A stretch of 64,000 bases of DNA from Microtetraspora sp. NBRC 16547 (lineage in GTDB: Bacteria; Actinomycetota; Actinomycetes; Streptosporangiales; Streptosporangiaceae). The translations under genes and the position numbers were made by a program. The stretch covers positions 366,940 to 430,939 of the forward strand of contig NZ_BSSE01000004.1 of NCBI RefSeq assembly GCF_030268965.1. Reading direction: 5' to 3'. The notes beneath the pieces were generated by a model. The model did not search any database. It had not been told where the DNA came from and saw nothing but the letters and a program-made list of their open reading frames with translations. This document shows positions 7,949 to 16,015 of the stretch, piece after piece. The first letter of the stretch is position 1; each line of letters starts with the position of its first letter.

Positions 7949-8830
7949 CTATGCGGTGGAGGCCCGGAACAGGTCCCCATGCCGCTGGACCCGGTCCAGC
8001 ACGTCCCGTGCCGTGAAGACGAGTTGTTCCGGGCTCGTACAGGCATCCACCTCTTCCCACGAAAGCGGGGTCGACACGGCTGGGGCGCTGCCGGCCCGCA
8101 GGGAGTAAGGGGCGACCGTCGTCTTCGCCGGGTTGTTCTGGCTCCAGTCGATGAACACCTTCCCCGGGCGCTCCCGCTTCGCCATCACGCTGGTGACGAA
8201 CGCGTGCCGGTGCTCCAGCCGCCGGGCGAGAGCCCTGGCGTACGCGGAGGCGTCCTCGTCGGAGTCCCACGGGACGTAGAGCTGCATGCCCTTGATCCCG
8301 CTGGTCTTGGGCGATCCCTCGTATCCGTCCTCGTCCAGCGCCTCGCGGAGCAGAAGGGCGACCTCGCAGCACTCCACGATCGTCGCGGGAGCGCCGGGGT
8401 CGAGGTCGAATACCAGGGTGTCCGGCGGGAGCGGGACTCCTTCCTCGGAGACGCGCCACATGGGGACGTGGAGTTCCAGCGCGGCGAGGTTGGCGTAGTA
8501 CACGAGCGTCGCCAGGTCGTCCACCACCGCGAAGTCGATCTTCTCGCGGCCCTTCGAGCTGCCGGGCGCGGGCAGGGTGACCGTACGGACCCAGTCAGGG
8601 GTGTGCCCGGGGGCGTTCTTCTCGAAGAAGAACTGGCCGTCCACGCCGTCGGGGTAGCGCTTGACCGTCAGCGGACGGCCCCGCAGATGGGGGAGGAGGA
8701 CCGGGGCGGTCCTGGTGTAGTAGTCGATGACCTCGGCCTTGGTGAACACGGCGTCGGGGTAGAGCACCTTGCCGAGGTTGGTGAGCGTGAGGCTCCTACC
8801 CTCGACCTCGACCCGTACCTTCCCGGTCAC
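7949..8830 (-). CDS. LigD-type polymerase domain protein (NHEJ)
   Basis: The 293-residue stand-alone homologue of the primase-polymerase domain of bacterial LigD opens with VEVEGRSLTLTNLGKVLYP, typical of this family, and holds the catalytic DxD as VFDLDPG. Other family landmarks are VKRYPDGVDG, FFEKNAPGHTP and VDWSQNN-like FIDWSQNN. Neither the ligase nor the nuclease domain of LigD is present here. Known family role: gap-filling synthesis at DNA double-strand breaks together with Ku. GTG 8830 is chosen for the upstream GCGGAGGA. It is divergent from the Ku gene, separated by a 148-bp shared promoter region. Confidence 0.93.
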   Translation of the reverse strand: MTGKVRVEVEGRSLTLTNLGKVLYPDAVFTKAEVIDYYTRTAPVLLPHLRGRPLTVKRYPDGVDGQFFFEKNAPGHTPDWVRTVTLPAPGSSKGREKIDFAVVDDLATLVYYANLAALELHVPMWRVSEEGVPLPPDTLVFDLDPGAPATIVECCEVALLLREALDEDGYEGSPKTSGIKGMQLYVPWDSDEDASAYARALARRLEHRHAFVTSVMAKRERPGKVFIDWSQNNPAKTTVAPYSLRAGSAPAVSTPLSWEEVDACTSPEQLVFTARDVLDRVQRHGDLFRASTA

Positions 8831-8978
8831 GCCGCATCCTCCGCGCAATACCTCTGTGGCACCTCCGAGGCGCCGACAAGGCGCCGATAAGGCACCGCCA
8901 CAGTGGGTACCTGCCCAACAGGTAAGTCCTTTGAATCCCAAGATGGTGTAGTTCGAACAAAGAGACGAGAATGTGGTT
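8831..8978. promoter_or_regulatory. Divergent promoter region between ligD-Pol and ku
   Basis: The 148-bp gap lies between two divergently transcribed NHEJ genes and must contain both promoters. It is less GC-rich than its surroundings toward the ku side (TTTGAATCCCAAGATGG and nearby). I could not place a confident -35/-10 pair. Confidence 0.5.
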
Positions 8979-9908
8979 ATGCGCAGCATCTGGAAAGGCG
9001 CCATATCGTTCGGGCTGGTCACCATCCCCGTGAAGCTCTACTCCGCCACGGAGCAGAAGGACGTCGCTTTCCACCAGGTGCACCGGCCGGACGGCGGGCG
9101 CATCAAGTACAAGCGGGTGTGCACCGTCGACGGTGAAGAGGTGCCGTACTCCGACATCGCCAAGGGCTACGAGCTGGCGAGCGGCGACATGGTCGTGCTG
9201 ACCGACGAGGATTTCGCCGACCTGCCGCTGACCACGTCCCGCCGGATCGACGTGTTGCAATTCAGCCCCGCCGAGCAGATCGACCCGATCTACTTCGCCA
9301 AGTCGTACTACCTGGAGCCGGAGGCCCTGGGAGCGAAGCCGTACGTGCTGCTGAGGGACGCGCTGGAGCGCTCGGGCCAGGTGGCGATCGTGAAGGTGGC
9401 GTTGCGGCAGCGCGAGTCGCTGGCGACGCTGCGCGTCCGCGACGGCGTGTTCGTGCTGGAGACGATGCTGTGGCCGGACGAGGTGCGCGATTCGGCGTTC
9501 CCGTTCCTCGATGAGGACATCGAGGTCCGGCCACAGGAGCTCAAGATGGCCGAGTCCCTGATCGAGACGATGGTCGCGGACTTCGATCCCGGGGAGTACA
9601 AGGACACCTACCGCGAGGCGCTCCAGTCGATCATCGAGGCGAAGATAGCCGGCAGGGAAGTGGTGGCCCCCGAGGTCCCGGTCGAGGAGAAGCCCGCCGT
9701 GGATCTGATGGCCGCGCTCCGCGCCAGCGTGGAGGCCGCCAAGAAGGAACGCGAAGCGCGCCGACCCACAGGGAAGCAGGCGGCCGCGGCGGCGGGCGGG
9801 AAGTCCGGCGGGAAGTCCGGTGGGAAGGCCGAGGGCAAGAAGGCGGCCGCGGGAGCTGAGAACGAGGAGAAGGCGCCGCGCAAGCGCGGGACGCGCCGTT
9901 CCGCGTGA
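8979..9908 (+). CDS. ku: Ku DNA end-binding protein
   Basis: Bacterial Ku, 309 residues. It begins MRSIWKGAISFGLVTIPVKL, the family signature, and continues through the Ku beta-barrel core (KYKRVC, YELASGDMVVLTDEDF, ESLATLRVRDGVFVLETMLWPDE). The C-terminal tail is Lys-rich (GGKSGGKSGGKAEGKKAAAG), an extension that in other species binds DNA. GTG 8973, two codons upstream, is an alternative start. Ku forms homodimers that thread onto broken DNA ends and recruit LigD; the divergent LigD-Pol gene is its natural partner. A weak hairpin (9923-9956) follows the stop codon. Confidence 0.97.
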   Translation: MRSIWKGAISFGLVTIPVKLYSATEQKDVAFHQVHRPDGGRIKYKRVCTVDGEEVPYSDIAKGYELASGDMVVLTDEDFADLPLTTSRRIDVLQFSPAEQIDPIYFAKSYYLEPEALGAKPYVLLRDALERSGQVAIVKVALRQRESLATLRVRDGVFVLETMLWPDEVRDSAFPFLDEDIEVRPQELKMAESLIETMVADFDPGEYKDTYREALQSIIEAKIAGREVVAPEVPVEEKPAVDLMAALRASVEAAKKEREARRPTGKQAAAAAGGKSGGKSGGKAEGKKAAAGAENEEKAPRKRGTRRSA

Positions 9909-10178
9909 TCCCGTTCGACGACGAGGGCGGCGGTGGAAGCGTCCGGCGGCGCCCTCGGCCTGTGGTCGGTAGGCCCCCGGCGATGTGCTGATCACCTGTC
10001 ACCCCATAGGAGTCTTTCTCCGATCTCCCACCGCCCGCTCTCGGTCGCTCGTCATCCCGGCGGTCTCGGCTGCGCCGATCTTGGGCCGCCTTCGCCGGTA
10101 CGCGTATCCGAGCGGGCCGGGAAACCGAGGTGAGGGGCTGGGCCGGGAAACCGAGCCGAGGAAGCCGGACAAGAAAAC
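9909..10178. other. Gene-free stretch after ku
   Basis: I see no credible gene here. It holds a weak GAGGGCG/CGCCCTC hairpin at 9923-9956 that could end the ku transcript. It borders the terminator of the first array gene. Confidence 0.6.
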
Positions 10179-10215
10179 GGCCATCCGGCCCGGAATTCGT
10201 CCGGTCCGGATGGCC
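10179..10215 (-). terminator. Intrinsic terminator of array gene S1
   Basis: A 15-bp inverted repeat with one non-Watson-Crick position and a 7-nt loop. On the minus strand it is followed by GTTTTCTTG. It lies about 180 bp downstream of the S1 stop codon and its GGCCATCCGG core resembles the other array terminators. Confidence 0.8.
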
Positions 10216-10396
10216 CTCGTGGGTGGAAGGCGCTGACCCGCGGGCTCTCACCCGTGGCGTCCGCCTTTTTGCGCTGACTGATGAATCTCATCGTGTGGGC
10301 GAGGAAACAGTGCGCCCCTCGTCCGTGTGCCCCTCGTCGCGGCCTCTCGTCCAGGACGAGCGGCGATCACGGCGAGGTCGTTGTTCGGAGTTCCGC

Positions 10397-10771
10397 TCAG
10401 CCGACTTCGCCCGGCGCGACCTGCACGACGGCGGGCCTCTCGGGCTCATCGCGCCTCTCCAGGATCTGCCTGTCCAGGATCTGCCTGGGCAGGCGGATCG
10501 TGATGTTGTTGATCACGTGCTGGCGCTGCCGCTCGTGCTGGGTCTGGTGGTCGCGCTGGTGCTGGCGGAGGCGGTTGTGGTTGCGGTTGTGGTTGCGGTT
10601 GCGGTTGCCGCGGCCCCAGCCGCCGCCGCCCCAGCCGCCGCCGCCGCCCCAGGTGCTGACGACGGCGGCGCTCGCCGTGGTCGCGGTGGTCGCGGCCCCC
10701 AGGGCCACGGCCCCGCCGGTCATCGCGGTGCTGATCACCAGTCCCGCGACGGCGCTCTTGAGCATGGACAT
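10397..10771 (-). CDS. Array gene S1: secreted Gly/Asn/His-rich protein
   Basis: 124 residues. This is the most divergent N-terminus of the seven paralogues (MSMLKSAVAGLVIS rather than MPKFKNLVGLL), but it shares the GGAVALGAAT core of the signal peptide and a probable cleavage after TASA. The mature part has a WGGGGGWGGGGWGRG Gly/Trp block, NRNH repeats, a Gln/His/Arg-rich linker and the family motif HVINNITIR. The tail (DRQILERRDEPERPAVVQ) is unlike the other copies. Start at 10771 is supported by AAAGGAG. No enzyme motif is seen and the function is unknown. Confidence 0.8.
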   Translation of the reverse strand: MSMLKSAVAGLVISTAMTGGAVALGAATTATTASAAVVSTWGGGGGWGGGGWGRGNRNRNHNRNHNRLRQHQRDHQTQHERQRQHVINNITIRLPRQILDRQILERRDEPERPAVVQVAPGEVG

Positions 10772-10905
10772 TGCGCTTCTCCTTTGAAAGGAATGTGATT
10801 TCCCCGCCTTTGGACATCCTCTGGATTGTCGCGAAGAATGTCCGAGATTGTCCGTAGTGGATCATCTCTTATTGTCTTGATTGCCTGGCGAGCAAGGCCG
10901 TAAAC
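10772..10905 (-). promoter_or_regulatory. Promoter and leader of array gene S1
   Basis: On the minus strand GTTT (10,905-10,902) and GGCAAT (10,885-10,880) are spaced 16 bp, as at the other six array genes, with TAAAAGCC eight bases before CCGTTT. The leader from there to the ATG is about 109 nt. The first conserved hairpin is present but weakened (GATGATCC against GGACAATC, with two central mismatches). Confidence 0.6.
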
Positions 10906-11115
10906 GGTCGAATTAGGCTTTTATGGTGTGCTTGCCGTTTCGTTGAGGATGCCGCGTAATGAGCGATTGATTGCGGAAACTGGGAGAGATCGCCGGTGAG
11001 CCTCCCGGCGGATCGGGGCACGTGCGGAACTCCTACCCGGGCCGGTGGAATTTCGCGTCGAACGCGGCGCCGTGTGGAATCCGACCTGGTGCCGCGTCGC
11101 CGCACATGTGGAAAA

Positions 11116-11150
11116 GCCCGTCCGGTCGGCATGGCGCCGGCCGGACGGGC
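11116..11150 (-). terminator. Intrinsic terminator of array gene S2
   Basis: A 15-bp stem (GCCCGTCCGGTCGGC against GCCGGCCGGACGGGC, one G-T pair) with a 5-nt loop; TTTTCC follows on the minus strand. It lies about 175 bp after the S2 stop codon. Confidence 0.8.
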
Positions 11151-11325
11151 CTCGGTGTTTCCGGAAAGGTGAGACCCCTCGCGCTTCGTGGCGGGAGTCA
11201 CCGCCTATTCGGCCCGATCGTCCGCACCGGTGTCGTGGAATTCATCCGCCGGTGCGGACGAGGTGTGGACGAGATGCGGCTACCGCCCGACAGTCGCTCG
11301 CGGTCTCACAGTTTCGTGAATGCGC

Positions 11326-11823
11326 TTACCGCTGGTTGGCAGTCCCGGCGGCGTTGCCGTTGCCGCCCCGGCCGCCGTTGGCGTTGTTGTTGTCGCCGCC
11401 GGCGATGGCGCCGCCGTTGCCGCCGTTGCCGCCGCGGGCGATGACGAGCTGAGCGAGGACATCGGCCGGGATCTCGATGCCCCGGTTTCCTCTGACCTCA
11501 CGGACCTCGCGGACCTCGCGTTCCCGCCGCTGCTCCGGCTGGCGGATACGGATGTTGTTGATCACGTTCTGGCGCTGCGTCTGGTGCTCGCGCTGGTGCT
11601 CGTGCTGCTGCTGGTGGTTGCGGTTGTGGTTGCGGTTGTGGTTGCGGGTGCGGTTGCCGCGGCCCCAGCCGCCGCCGCCCCAGCCGCCCCCGCCGCCGCC
11701 CCAGGTGTGGACGACGCCGGCGCTCGCCGCGGTGGTGGTGGTCGCCGCGCCCAGCGCGACCGCTCCGCCGGTCAGCGCGGTGCTGAGGGCGAGAAGCCCG
11801 ACGAGGTTCTTGAACTTGGGCAT
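11326..11823 (-). CDS. Array gene S2: secreted Gly/Asn/His-rich protein
   Basis: 165 residues, the longest copy. Signal peptide MPKFKNLVGLLALSTALTGG and onward with predicted cleavage after TAASA; the mature N-terminus is GVVHTW. There follow two GGGGW blocks, NRNH-type repeats, a Gln/His/Glu linker and NVINNIRIRQPE. Then come a charged helix-like segment with VREV repeats and a long Asn/Gly tail (ARGGNGGNGGAIAGG). The signal peptide and 5' leader are nearly identical to S3, indicating recent duplication. ATG 11823 has GGGGAG upstream; the frame extends further 5' only through the leader. Function unknown. Confidence 0.82.
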   Translation of the reverse strand: MPKFKNLVGLLALSTALTGGAVALGAATTTTAASAGVVHTWGGGGGGWGGGGWGRGNRTRNHNRNHNRNHQQQHEHQREHQTQRQNVINNIRIRQPEQRREREVREVREVRGNRGIEIPADVLAQLVIARGGNGGNGGAIAGGDNNNANGGRGGNGNAAGTANQR

Positions 11824-11959
11824 TGCGTTTCTCCCCTGAAAGGAATCATTTCCTCTTGGCGCTCTGACATCTTCGCGATTTCCCCGAAGAATGTCTCGGA
11901 TGCCCCTTGATGGGGCATTTCCGTATTTCCTTGATTTCCTGACGTGCGGGGTGGCAAAC
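11824..11959 (-). promoter_or_regulatory. Promoter and two-hairpin leader of array gene S2
   Basis: GTTT (11,959-11,956), N16, GGAAAT (11,939-11,934), then a leader of about 111 nt. Hairpin 1 is ATGCCCC-ATCAA-GGGGCAT (plus coordinates 11,900-11,918). Hairpin 2 pairs GACATTCTTCG with CGAAGATGTC. The ribosome-binding site follows. Confidence 0.7.
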
Positions 11960-12143
11960 GACGCCATACGGTTCTTAGTCAGCTCTTTTCATATAATTGA
12001 GCACGCCACGCGAGCCGGTTATTGCCTTGCGTGCGATGGCGTGGTTTGCGAACGCGCTCTGTCGCGTACGGGTGGTGCCTGTGCGTCACCAACGGATCGA
12101 GGCGCGAAACCGAGGCGTCCGTGAAAGAGGCGGAAAATCGAAA

Positions 12144-12180
12144 ATCCTGCCCGGCCCACATGGTGTGGGCCGGACAGGAT
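12144..12180 (-). terminator. Intrinsic terminator of array gene S3
   Basis: A 17-bp stem (ATCCTGCCCGGCCCACA against TGTGGGCCGGACAGGAT, one G-T) closed by a 3-nt loop; TTTCGATTTTCC follows on the minus strand. This is the strongest hairpin of the series. Confidence 0.85.
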
Positions 12181-12438
12181 GGTGTTTTCGGCGAGGGACG
12201 TGGGGCGTTCGCTCACGGGTGCTCGCGCTTTTCGCACCGGTGCCTTTTCGACGTCCGGGACCGGCGAGGTCCCTTCCGGCCTGCCCGCGCTCTTTATGAA
12301 CGTCGGTCAGGAAGAACCGCGTCCCTGTGGAACGCGGAAGCCGTTGAATGGGCCTTCAGGTGCGGCGACGACATATGCCGCCGGTTTTCAGCAGGGTGAG
12401 ACCGACCGTTTCGGCGGTCTCACGGCGGAGAAATGCGC
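12181..12438. repeat. Duplicated 3' region, copy 1 (with 13,279-13,549)
   Basis: The roughly 260 bp between the S3 terminator and the S3 stop codon closely resemble the same interval behind S4 (13,279-13,549). Shared blocks include GGTGTTTTCGGCGAG, GACCGGCGAGGTCCCTTCC (a small hairpin) and GAAGAACCGCGTCCCTGTGG. The duplication therefore included whole gene units, not just coding parts. No credible ORF is conserved between the two copies. Confidence 0.75.
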
Positions 12439-12921
12439 TTACCGCTGGTTCTGGTCGGCAGCCCCGGCGGCGTTGCCGTTGCCGCCGTTGCCGCCGTTGG
12501 CGTTGTTCTGGTCGCCGCCGGCGATGGCGCCGCCGTTGCCGCCGTTGCCGCCGCGGGCGGCGATGAGCTGGGCGAGGATGTCTTCCGGCCGGTTCTCCCT
12601 GATCTCACGGACCAGGCGCTCCCGCCGCTGCTCCGGCTGGCGGATACGGATGTTGTTGATCACGAACTGGCGCTGGCGCTGCTCCTCGCGCTGGTGCGTG
12701 CGCTGCTGCTGGTGCTCGCGGTTGTGGTTGCGGTTGTGGTTGCGGGTGCGGTTGCCGCGGCCCCAGCCGCCGCCGCCCCAGCCGCCCCCGCCGCCGCCCC
12801 AGGTGTGGACGACGCCGGCGCTCGCCGCGGTGGTGGTGGTCGCCGCGCCCAGCGCGACCGCTCCGCCGGTCAGCGCGGTGCTGAGGGCGAGAAGCCCGAC
12901 GAGGTTCTTGAACTTGGGCAT
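12439..12921 (-). CDS. Array gene S3: secreted Gly/Asn/His-rich protein
   Basis: 160 residues. The first 65 or so residues match S2 almost exactly (same signal peptide, same GVVHTW mature start, same Gly/Trp block). It then diverges in the linker (REHQQQRTHQREEQR) and carries FVINNIRIRQPE. The tail is shared with S4: ARGGNGGNGGAIAGGD followed by NNANGG repeats and ending ADQNQR. It is therefore a mosaic of its neighbours. Start ATG 12921 with GGGGAG. It has its own leader and terminator and is probably monocistronic. Confidence 0.82.
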   Translation of the reverse strand: MPKFKNLVGLLALSTALTGGAVALGAATTTTAASAGVVHTWGGGGGGWGGGGWGRGNRTRNHNRNHNREHQQQRTHQREEQRQRQFVINNIRIRQPEQRRERLVREIRENRPEDILAQLIAARGGNGGNGGAIAGGDQNNANGGNGGNGNAAGAADQNQR

Positions 12922-13057
12922 TGCGTTTCTCCCCTGAAAGGAATCAGTTCCTCTTGACGCTCTGACATCTTCGCGATTTCCCCGAAGAATGCCTCGGATG
13001 CCCCTTGATGAGGCATTTCCGTATTGTCTTGATGTCCTGACGCGATGGGCGGCAAAC
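12922..13057 (-). promoter_or_regulatory. Promoter and two-hairpin leader of array gene S3
   Basis: GTTT (13,057-13,054), N16, GGACAT (13,037-13,032), leader about 111 nt. Hairpin 1 is ATGCCTC-ATCAA-GGGGCAT (12,998-13,016), differing from S2 by a change that keeps a G-T pair. Hairpin 2 is like that of S2. Confidence 0.7.
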
Positions 13058-13245
13058 GACGCCATACGGTTCTTAGTCAGCTTTTTCCGTTTTGATGCGC
13101 ACGTCGCTCCGCGCAGGTTATTTACTTGCGTAGGGTGACGTGAGTCCGGCATGGGACCGCCGCCTACTTCTGCGGCGTACGCGTCGTCGTCGAAGGGCGG
13201 CGGGCGCCACACCGCGGGTGCCGGAAAGCGGAGAAAACTGAAAAC

Positions 13246-13278
13246 CCTGCCCGGCCCACATGATGCGGGCCGGACAGG
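13246..13278 (-). terminator. Intrinsic terminator of array gene S4
   Basis: CCTGCCCGGCCCACA pairs with TGCGGGCCGGACAGG (two wobble positions on the minus strand), loop of 3 nt, followed on the minus strand by a short TTTT stretch. It is a sequence copy of the S3 terminator. Confidence 0.78.
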
Positions 13279-13549
13279 ATGGTGTTTTCGGCGAGAGACG
13301 CAAGGCGGCTCGCTCACGGATTCCCGCGCTTTTCGCGCCAGCGCCTTTTCAACGTCCGGGACCGGCGAGGTCCCTTCCGGCCTGCCCGCACTCTTTATGA
13401 ACATCAGCCAGGAAGAACCGCGTCCCTGTGGAACGCGGACACCGTTGAAACGGCCTTCAGGCGCGACGACGGCACATGCCGCCGGTGTTCCATCAGGTGA
13501 GACCGGCCGTCCGGTTGTCGTTCGGTGGTCTCACGGCCGGAGAATGCGC

Positions 13550-14041
13550 TTACCGCTGGTTCTGGTCGGCAGCCCCGGCGGCGTTGCCGTTGCCGCCGTT
13601 GCCGCCGTTGGCGTTGTTGCGGTCGCCGCCGGCGATGGCGCCGCCGTTGCCGCCGTTGCCGCCACGGGCCGCGACGAGCTGGGCGAGGATCTCAGCCGGG
13701 ATCCGGTTCTCCCGGACCTCACGGACCTCACGGACCTCACGCTCCCGCCGCTCCTCCGGCTGGCGGATACGGACGTTGTTGATCACGTTCTGGCGCTGCC
13801 GCTGCTCCTCGCGCTGGTCGTCGCGCTGGTGCTGGCGCGAGTGGTTGCGGTTGTGGTTGCGGTTGTGGTTGCGGTTGCCGCGGCCGCCGCCCCAGCCGCC
13901 CCCGCCCCCGCCGCCGCCCCAGGTGTGGACGACGCCGGCGCTCGCCGTGGTCGTGGTGGTCGCGGCGCCCAGGGCGACCGCTCCGCCGGTTAGCGCGGTG
14001 CTAATGGCGAGGAACCCGACGAGGTTCTTGAACTTGGGCAT
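13550..14041 (-). CDS. Array gene S4: secreted Gly/Asn/His-rich protein
   Basis: 163 residues. Signal peptide MPKFKNLVGFLAISTALTGG and onward, cleavage predicted after TASA, mature start GVVHTW. It has only one Trp in the Gly block after HTW (GGGGGGGGWGGGRG), then NHNRNHNRNH, a linker SRQHQRDDQREEQR, and NVINNVRIRQPE. A charged region with VREV repeats precedes the Asn/Gly tail, which ends ADQNQR as in S3. ATG 14041 follows AAGGGAGAAAACGCA. Same family as its neighbours; function unknown. Confidence 0.82.
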   Translation of the reverse strand: MPKFKNLVGFLAISTALTGGAVALGAATTTTTASAGVVHTWGGGGGGGGWGGGRGNRNHNRNHNRNHSRQHQRDDQREEQRQRQNVINNVRIRQPEERREREVREVREVRENRIPAEILAQLVAARGGNGGNGGAIAGGDRNNANGGNGGNGNAAGAADQNQR

Positions 14042-14180
14042 TGCGTTTTCTCCCTTGAAATGAATTGATTTGCGCCGAAACTCCGACATTCTTGAGAGTC
14101 TTCTCAGGAGAATGTCCGGACGACCCTTGGCGGATCATCGCTACGTTGTCCTAGATTTCCGTCCATGTCGGGTGGCAAAC
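14042..14180 (-). promoter_or_regulatory. Promoter and two-hairpin leader of array gene S4
   Basis: GTTT (14,180-14,177), N16, GGAAAT (14,160-14,155), leader about 114 nt. Hairpin 1 is GATGATCC-GCCAA-GGGTCGTC (14,119-14,139, eight pairs). Hairpin 2 pairs GACATTCT with AGAATGTC. The sequences differ from S2/S3 but the pairing is kept. GCGACAAGCA lies upstream of TAAGAGC. Confidence 0.7.
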
Positions 14181-14391
14181 GGTGGTTGGCCGCTCTTAGT
14201 CTCTGCTTGTCGCTCTATTAATGAAGTGAGGCGTTAGAAGTTGATTTGCGACTTGATGCCCCATATGTCGGATTTGACGTGGAGGGCTTCCGGGGGGGGG
14301 CGGGGGGACGATCCAGGACGCCGTTGAGGGCGCGGGCTCTTCGGCGAGCGGCTCCGCCGGTGAATTCCTTGCACGGCCCGGGCCGAAAAGA

Positions 14392-14420
14392 CATCCGGCC
14401 GGCAGGGCGCCGGCCGGATG
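14392..14420 (-). terminator. Intrinsic terminator of array gene S5
   Basis: A perfect 12-bp stem CATCCGGCCGGC/GCCGGCCGGATG with a 5-nt loop; GTCTTTTCGG follows on the minus strand. Confidence 0.82.
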
Positions 14421-14623
14421 GATGCGTTCTTCGGATATGAGATGGTGGCGATTCGCGTGCGGAGCCGCCGACCGTGGCAATGGAAATTCTGTAGGCGATC
14501 TTCCGGCAGAGAACGCTTTTCGGTCACACCGGACGGCGTCCGCGCGTCCGCCGTACGTCCCGCTCGGGAAATCGCGTTCTCGGTGGCGCGACTGTTCGTT
14601 CGCGGTTCTCACGCGCGGTGGGC

Positions 14624-15004
14624 TCAGTCGAGGACCCGGAATTCGCGGACGATGTCCCTGCCGTCGGAGCTGGACGTCGTGGTGGCGGTCGGCGGGAGCG
14701 TCCTGTCCGACGGAATCACGACATCGTTGATGAGGAACTGCGTCTGCTCCTGATGCTGGCTCTGTTGGTTGCTCTGGCTCTGGTGCTTGTTGTTCCGGTT
14801 GCGGTTCCGCCCGTTCCCGCCGTTCCCGCCGTCGCCGCCGTTCCCGTCGTCGCCGTCGCCGCAGCCGCCGTCGCCGCAGCCGCCGGTCTGGATGACGGAC
14901 GCGCTCGCCGCGGTGGCGCTGACGGCCGCGCCGAGCGCGACGGCTCCGCCGGTCAGTGCGGTGCTGATGGCGAGAAGTCCGACGAGGTTCTTGAACTTGG
15001 GCAT
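14624..15004 (-). CDS. Array gene S5: secreted Gly/Asn-rich protein with Cys pair
   Basis: 126 residues. Signal peptide as in S2-S4; mature start SVIQTGG. This copy lacks Trp in the Gly block and instead has GGCGDGGCGDGDDG, i.e. two Cys with Asp, followed by NGGNGGNGRNRNRNN. The linker is Gln/Ser-rich (KHQSQSNQQSQHQEQ), with FLINDVVI in place of VINNIRI. It ends with a short Ser/Thr segment and REFRVLD, without the Asn/Gly tail. It is the most diverged member in the mature region, which suggests functional specialisation (inference). ATG 15004 has AAGGGAG upstream. Confidence 0.8.
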   Translation of the reverse strand: MPKFKNLVGLLAISTALTGGAVALGAAVSATAASASVIQTGGCGDGGCGDGDDGNGGDGGNGGNGRNRNRNNKHQSQSNQQSQHQEQTQFLINDVVIPSDRTLPPTATTTSSSDGRDIVREFRVLD

Positions 15005-15138
15005 TGTGGTTCTCCCTTGAAAGGAATCGAGTCGCCCTCGCGTTCCGGTTTCTCCGGATCGTCGTGAAGGACCGCGGGGGCGACCTCTGGTGATCACTCC
15101 CGTCCGTTTGTGATTTCCTTCCATATCGGAGGGCAAAC
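15005..15138 (-). promoter_or_regulatory. Promoter and leader of array gene S5
   Basis: GTTT (15,138-15,135), N16, GGAAAT (15,118-15,113), leader about 109 nt, with GCGACAAGC and CTAAAAGCC further upstream. Hairpin 1 is reduced to GTGATC-ACCAGA-GGTCGC; the second stem is not obvious. Confidence 0.6.
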
Positions 15139-15251
15139 AGTGATTGACGGCTTTTAGGTGCCGCTTGTCGCTCTATTACTAGTGTTGAAGCGGTATGCGG
15201 GCATTGGCTGGAAAATGTAAGTTATGTCCGAATTGGCGTGATGTGAAAAAA

Positions 15252-15278
15252 ATCCGGCCGACAGGATGCCGGCCGGAT
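15252..15278 (-). terminator. Intrinsic terminator of array gene S6
   Basis: An 11-bp stem with one wobble and a 5-nt loop, followed on the minus strand by an uninterrupted run of T residues (plus-strand A run ending at 15,252). It has the clearest U-tract of the seven. Confidence 0.88.
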
Positions 15279-15490
15279 GGGACGCGTTCCCGGCGAGGGC
15301 CGCGGCGGTCGCCGCCCTCATCGGAGCCCTACCGCCGGCAGGGTTCCGCCTCTCCTCCGGGAGTGGAATGTCTCCTCATCGGGCGTGCCCGCGCTCCCCT
15401 GACCTTCCTCGCCTCCTGCTCTGAGACGTACGGGGTCCGGTTGAACGCGGGCACGCGGATCACTTCTTGTCGCCGCCGACAGGCGGCTCT

Positions 15491-15883
15491 TTACGCGCCG
15501 TCGTCGTCGCCGTCGAGCCCGTCGAGCGCGGCGGCGTTGGTCAGGATCTCCGGCAGGTCGTCGCCTTCGTCGTCGCCGCGGCCCCGGTCCACCCGGATGT
15601 TGTTGATCACGTGCTGGCGCTGCGTCTGGCGCTCGCGCTGGTGCGAGCGCTGGTTCTCGTGCTGGCGGTTGTGGTTGCGGTTGTGGTTGCGGTTGTGTTG
15701 GCGGCCGCCCCAGCCGCCGCCGCCCCAGCCGCCGCCGCCGCAGCCGCCGCCGCCGCAGCCGCCGGCCTGGACGACCGCGGCGTTCGCCGCGGTGGTGGTG
15801 GCTGCGGCGCCCAGCGCGAGGGCACCACCGGTCAGCGCGGTGCTGAGGGTGAGAAGCCCGACGAGGTTCTTGAACTTGGGCAT
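15491..15883 (-). CDS. Array gene S6: secreted Gly/Asn/His-rich protein with Cys pair
   Basis: 130 residues. Signal peptide MPKFKNLVGLLTLSTALTGG and onward, probable cleavage after AANA. The mature Gly block combines a Cys pair with Trp: GGCGGGGCGGGGWGGGGWGG. There follow HNRNHNRNHNR repeats, a Gln/Arg/His linker and HVINNIRVDR. The tail is acidic (GDDEGDDLPEIL and a terminal GLDGDDDGA), giving a basic-to-acidic charge gradient. ATG 15883 after AAGGGAG. Unknown function; it is an intermediate between the Cys-only S5 and the Trp-rich copies. Confidence 0.82.
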   Translation of the reverse strand: MPKFKNLVGLLTLSTALTGGALALGAAATTTAANAAVVQAGGCGGGGCGGGGWGGGGWGGRQHNRNHNRNHNRQHENQRSHQRERQTQRQHVINNIRVDRGRGDDEGDDLPEILTNAAALDGLDGDDDGA

Positions 15884-16015
15884 TGTGGTTCTCCCTTGAA
15901 AGGAATTGATTTGCCCCGACACTCATACGTTCTCTGAATTCGGAGAACAGGCGGATGACCCTTATGCGGATCATCTTCGCGCCGTTGTGATTTCCTTTCA
16001 GGGCGAGGGATAAAC
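15884..16015 (-). promoter_or_regulatory. Promoter and two-hairpin leader of array gene S6
   Basis: GTTT (16,015-16,012), N16, GGAAAT (15,995-15,990), leader about 107 nt. Hairpin 1 is GATGATCC-GCATAA-GGGTCATC (15,954-15,975, eight pairs). Hairpin 2 is GTTCTC/GAGAAC. GCGACAAGCA (16,040-16,049) and AAAAGCC (16,026-16,032) lie upstream. Confidence 0.7.

Noticed and set aside
11580..13880. Repeated GTGGTTGCGGTT units as a CRISPR array
   Set aside because: They are coding repeats (NRNH codons) without spacers of constant length and without cas genes.
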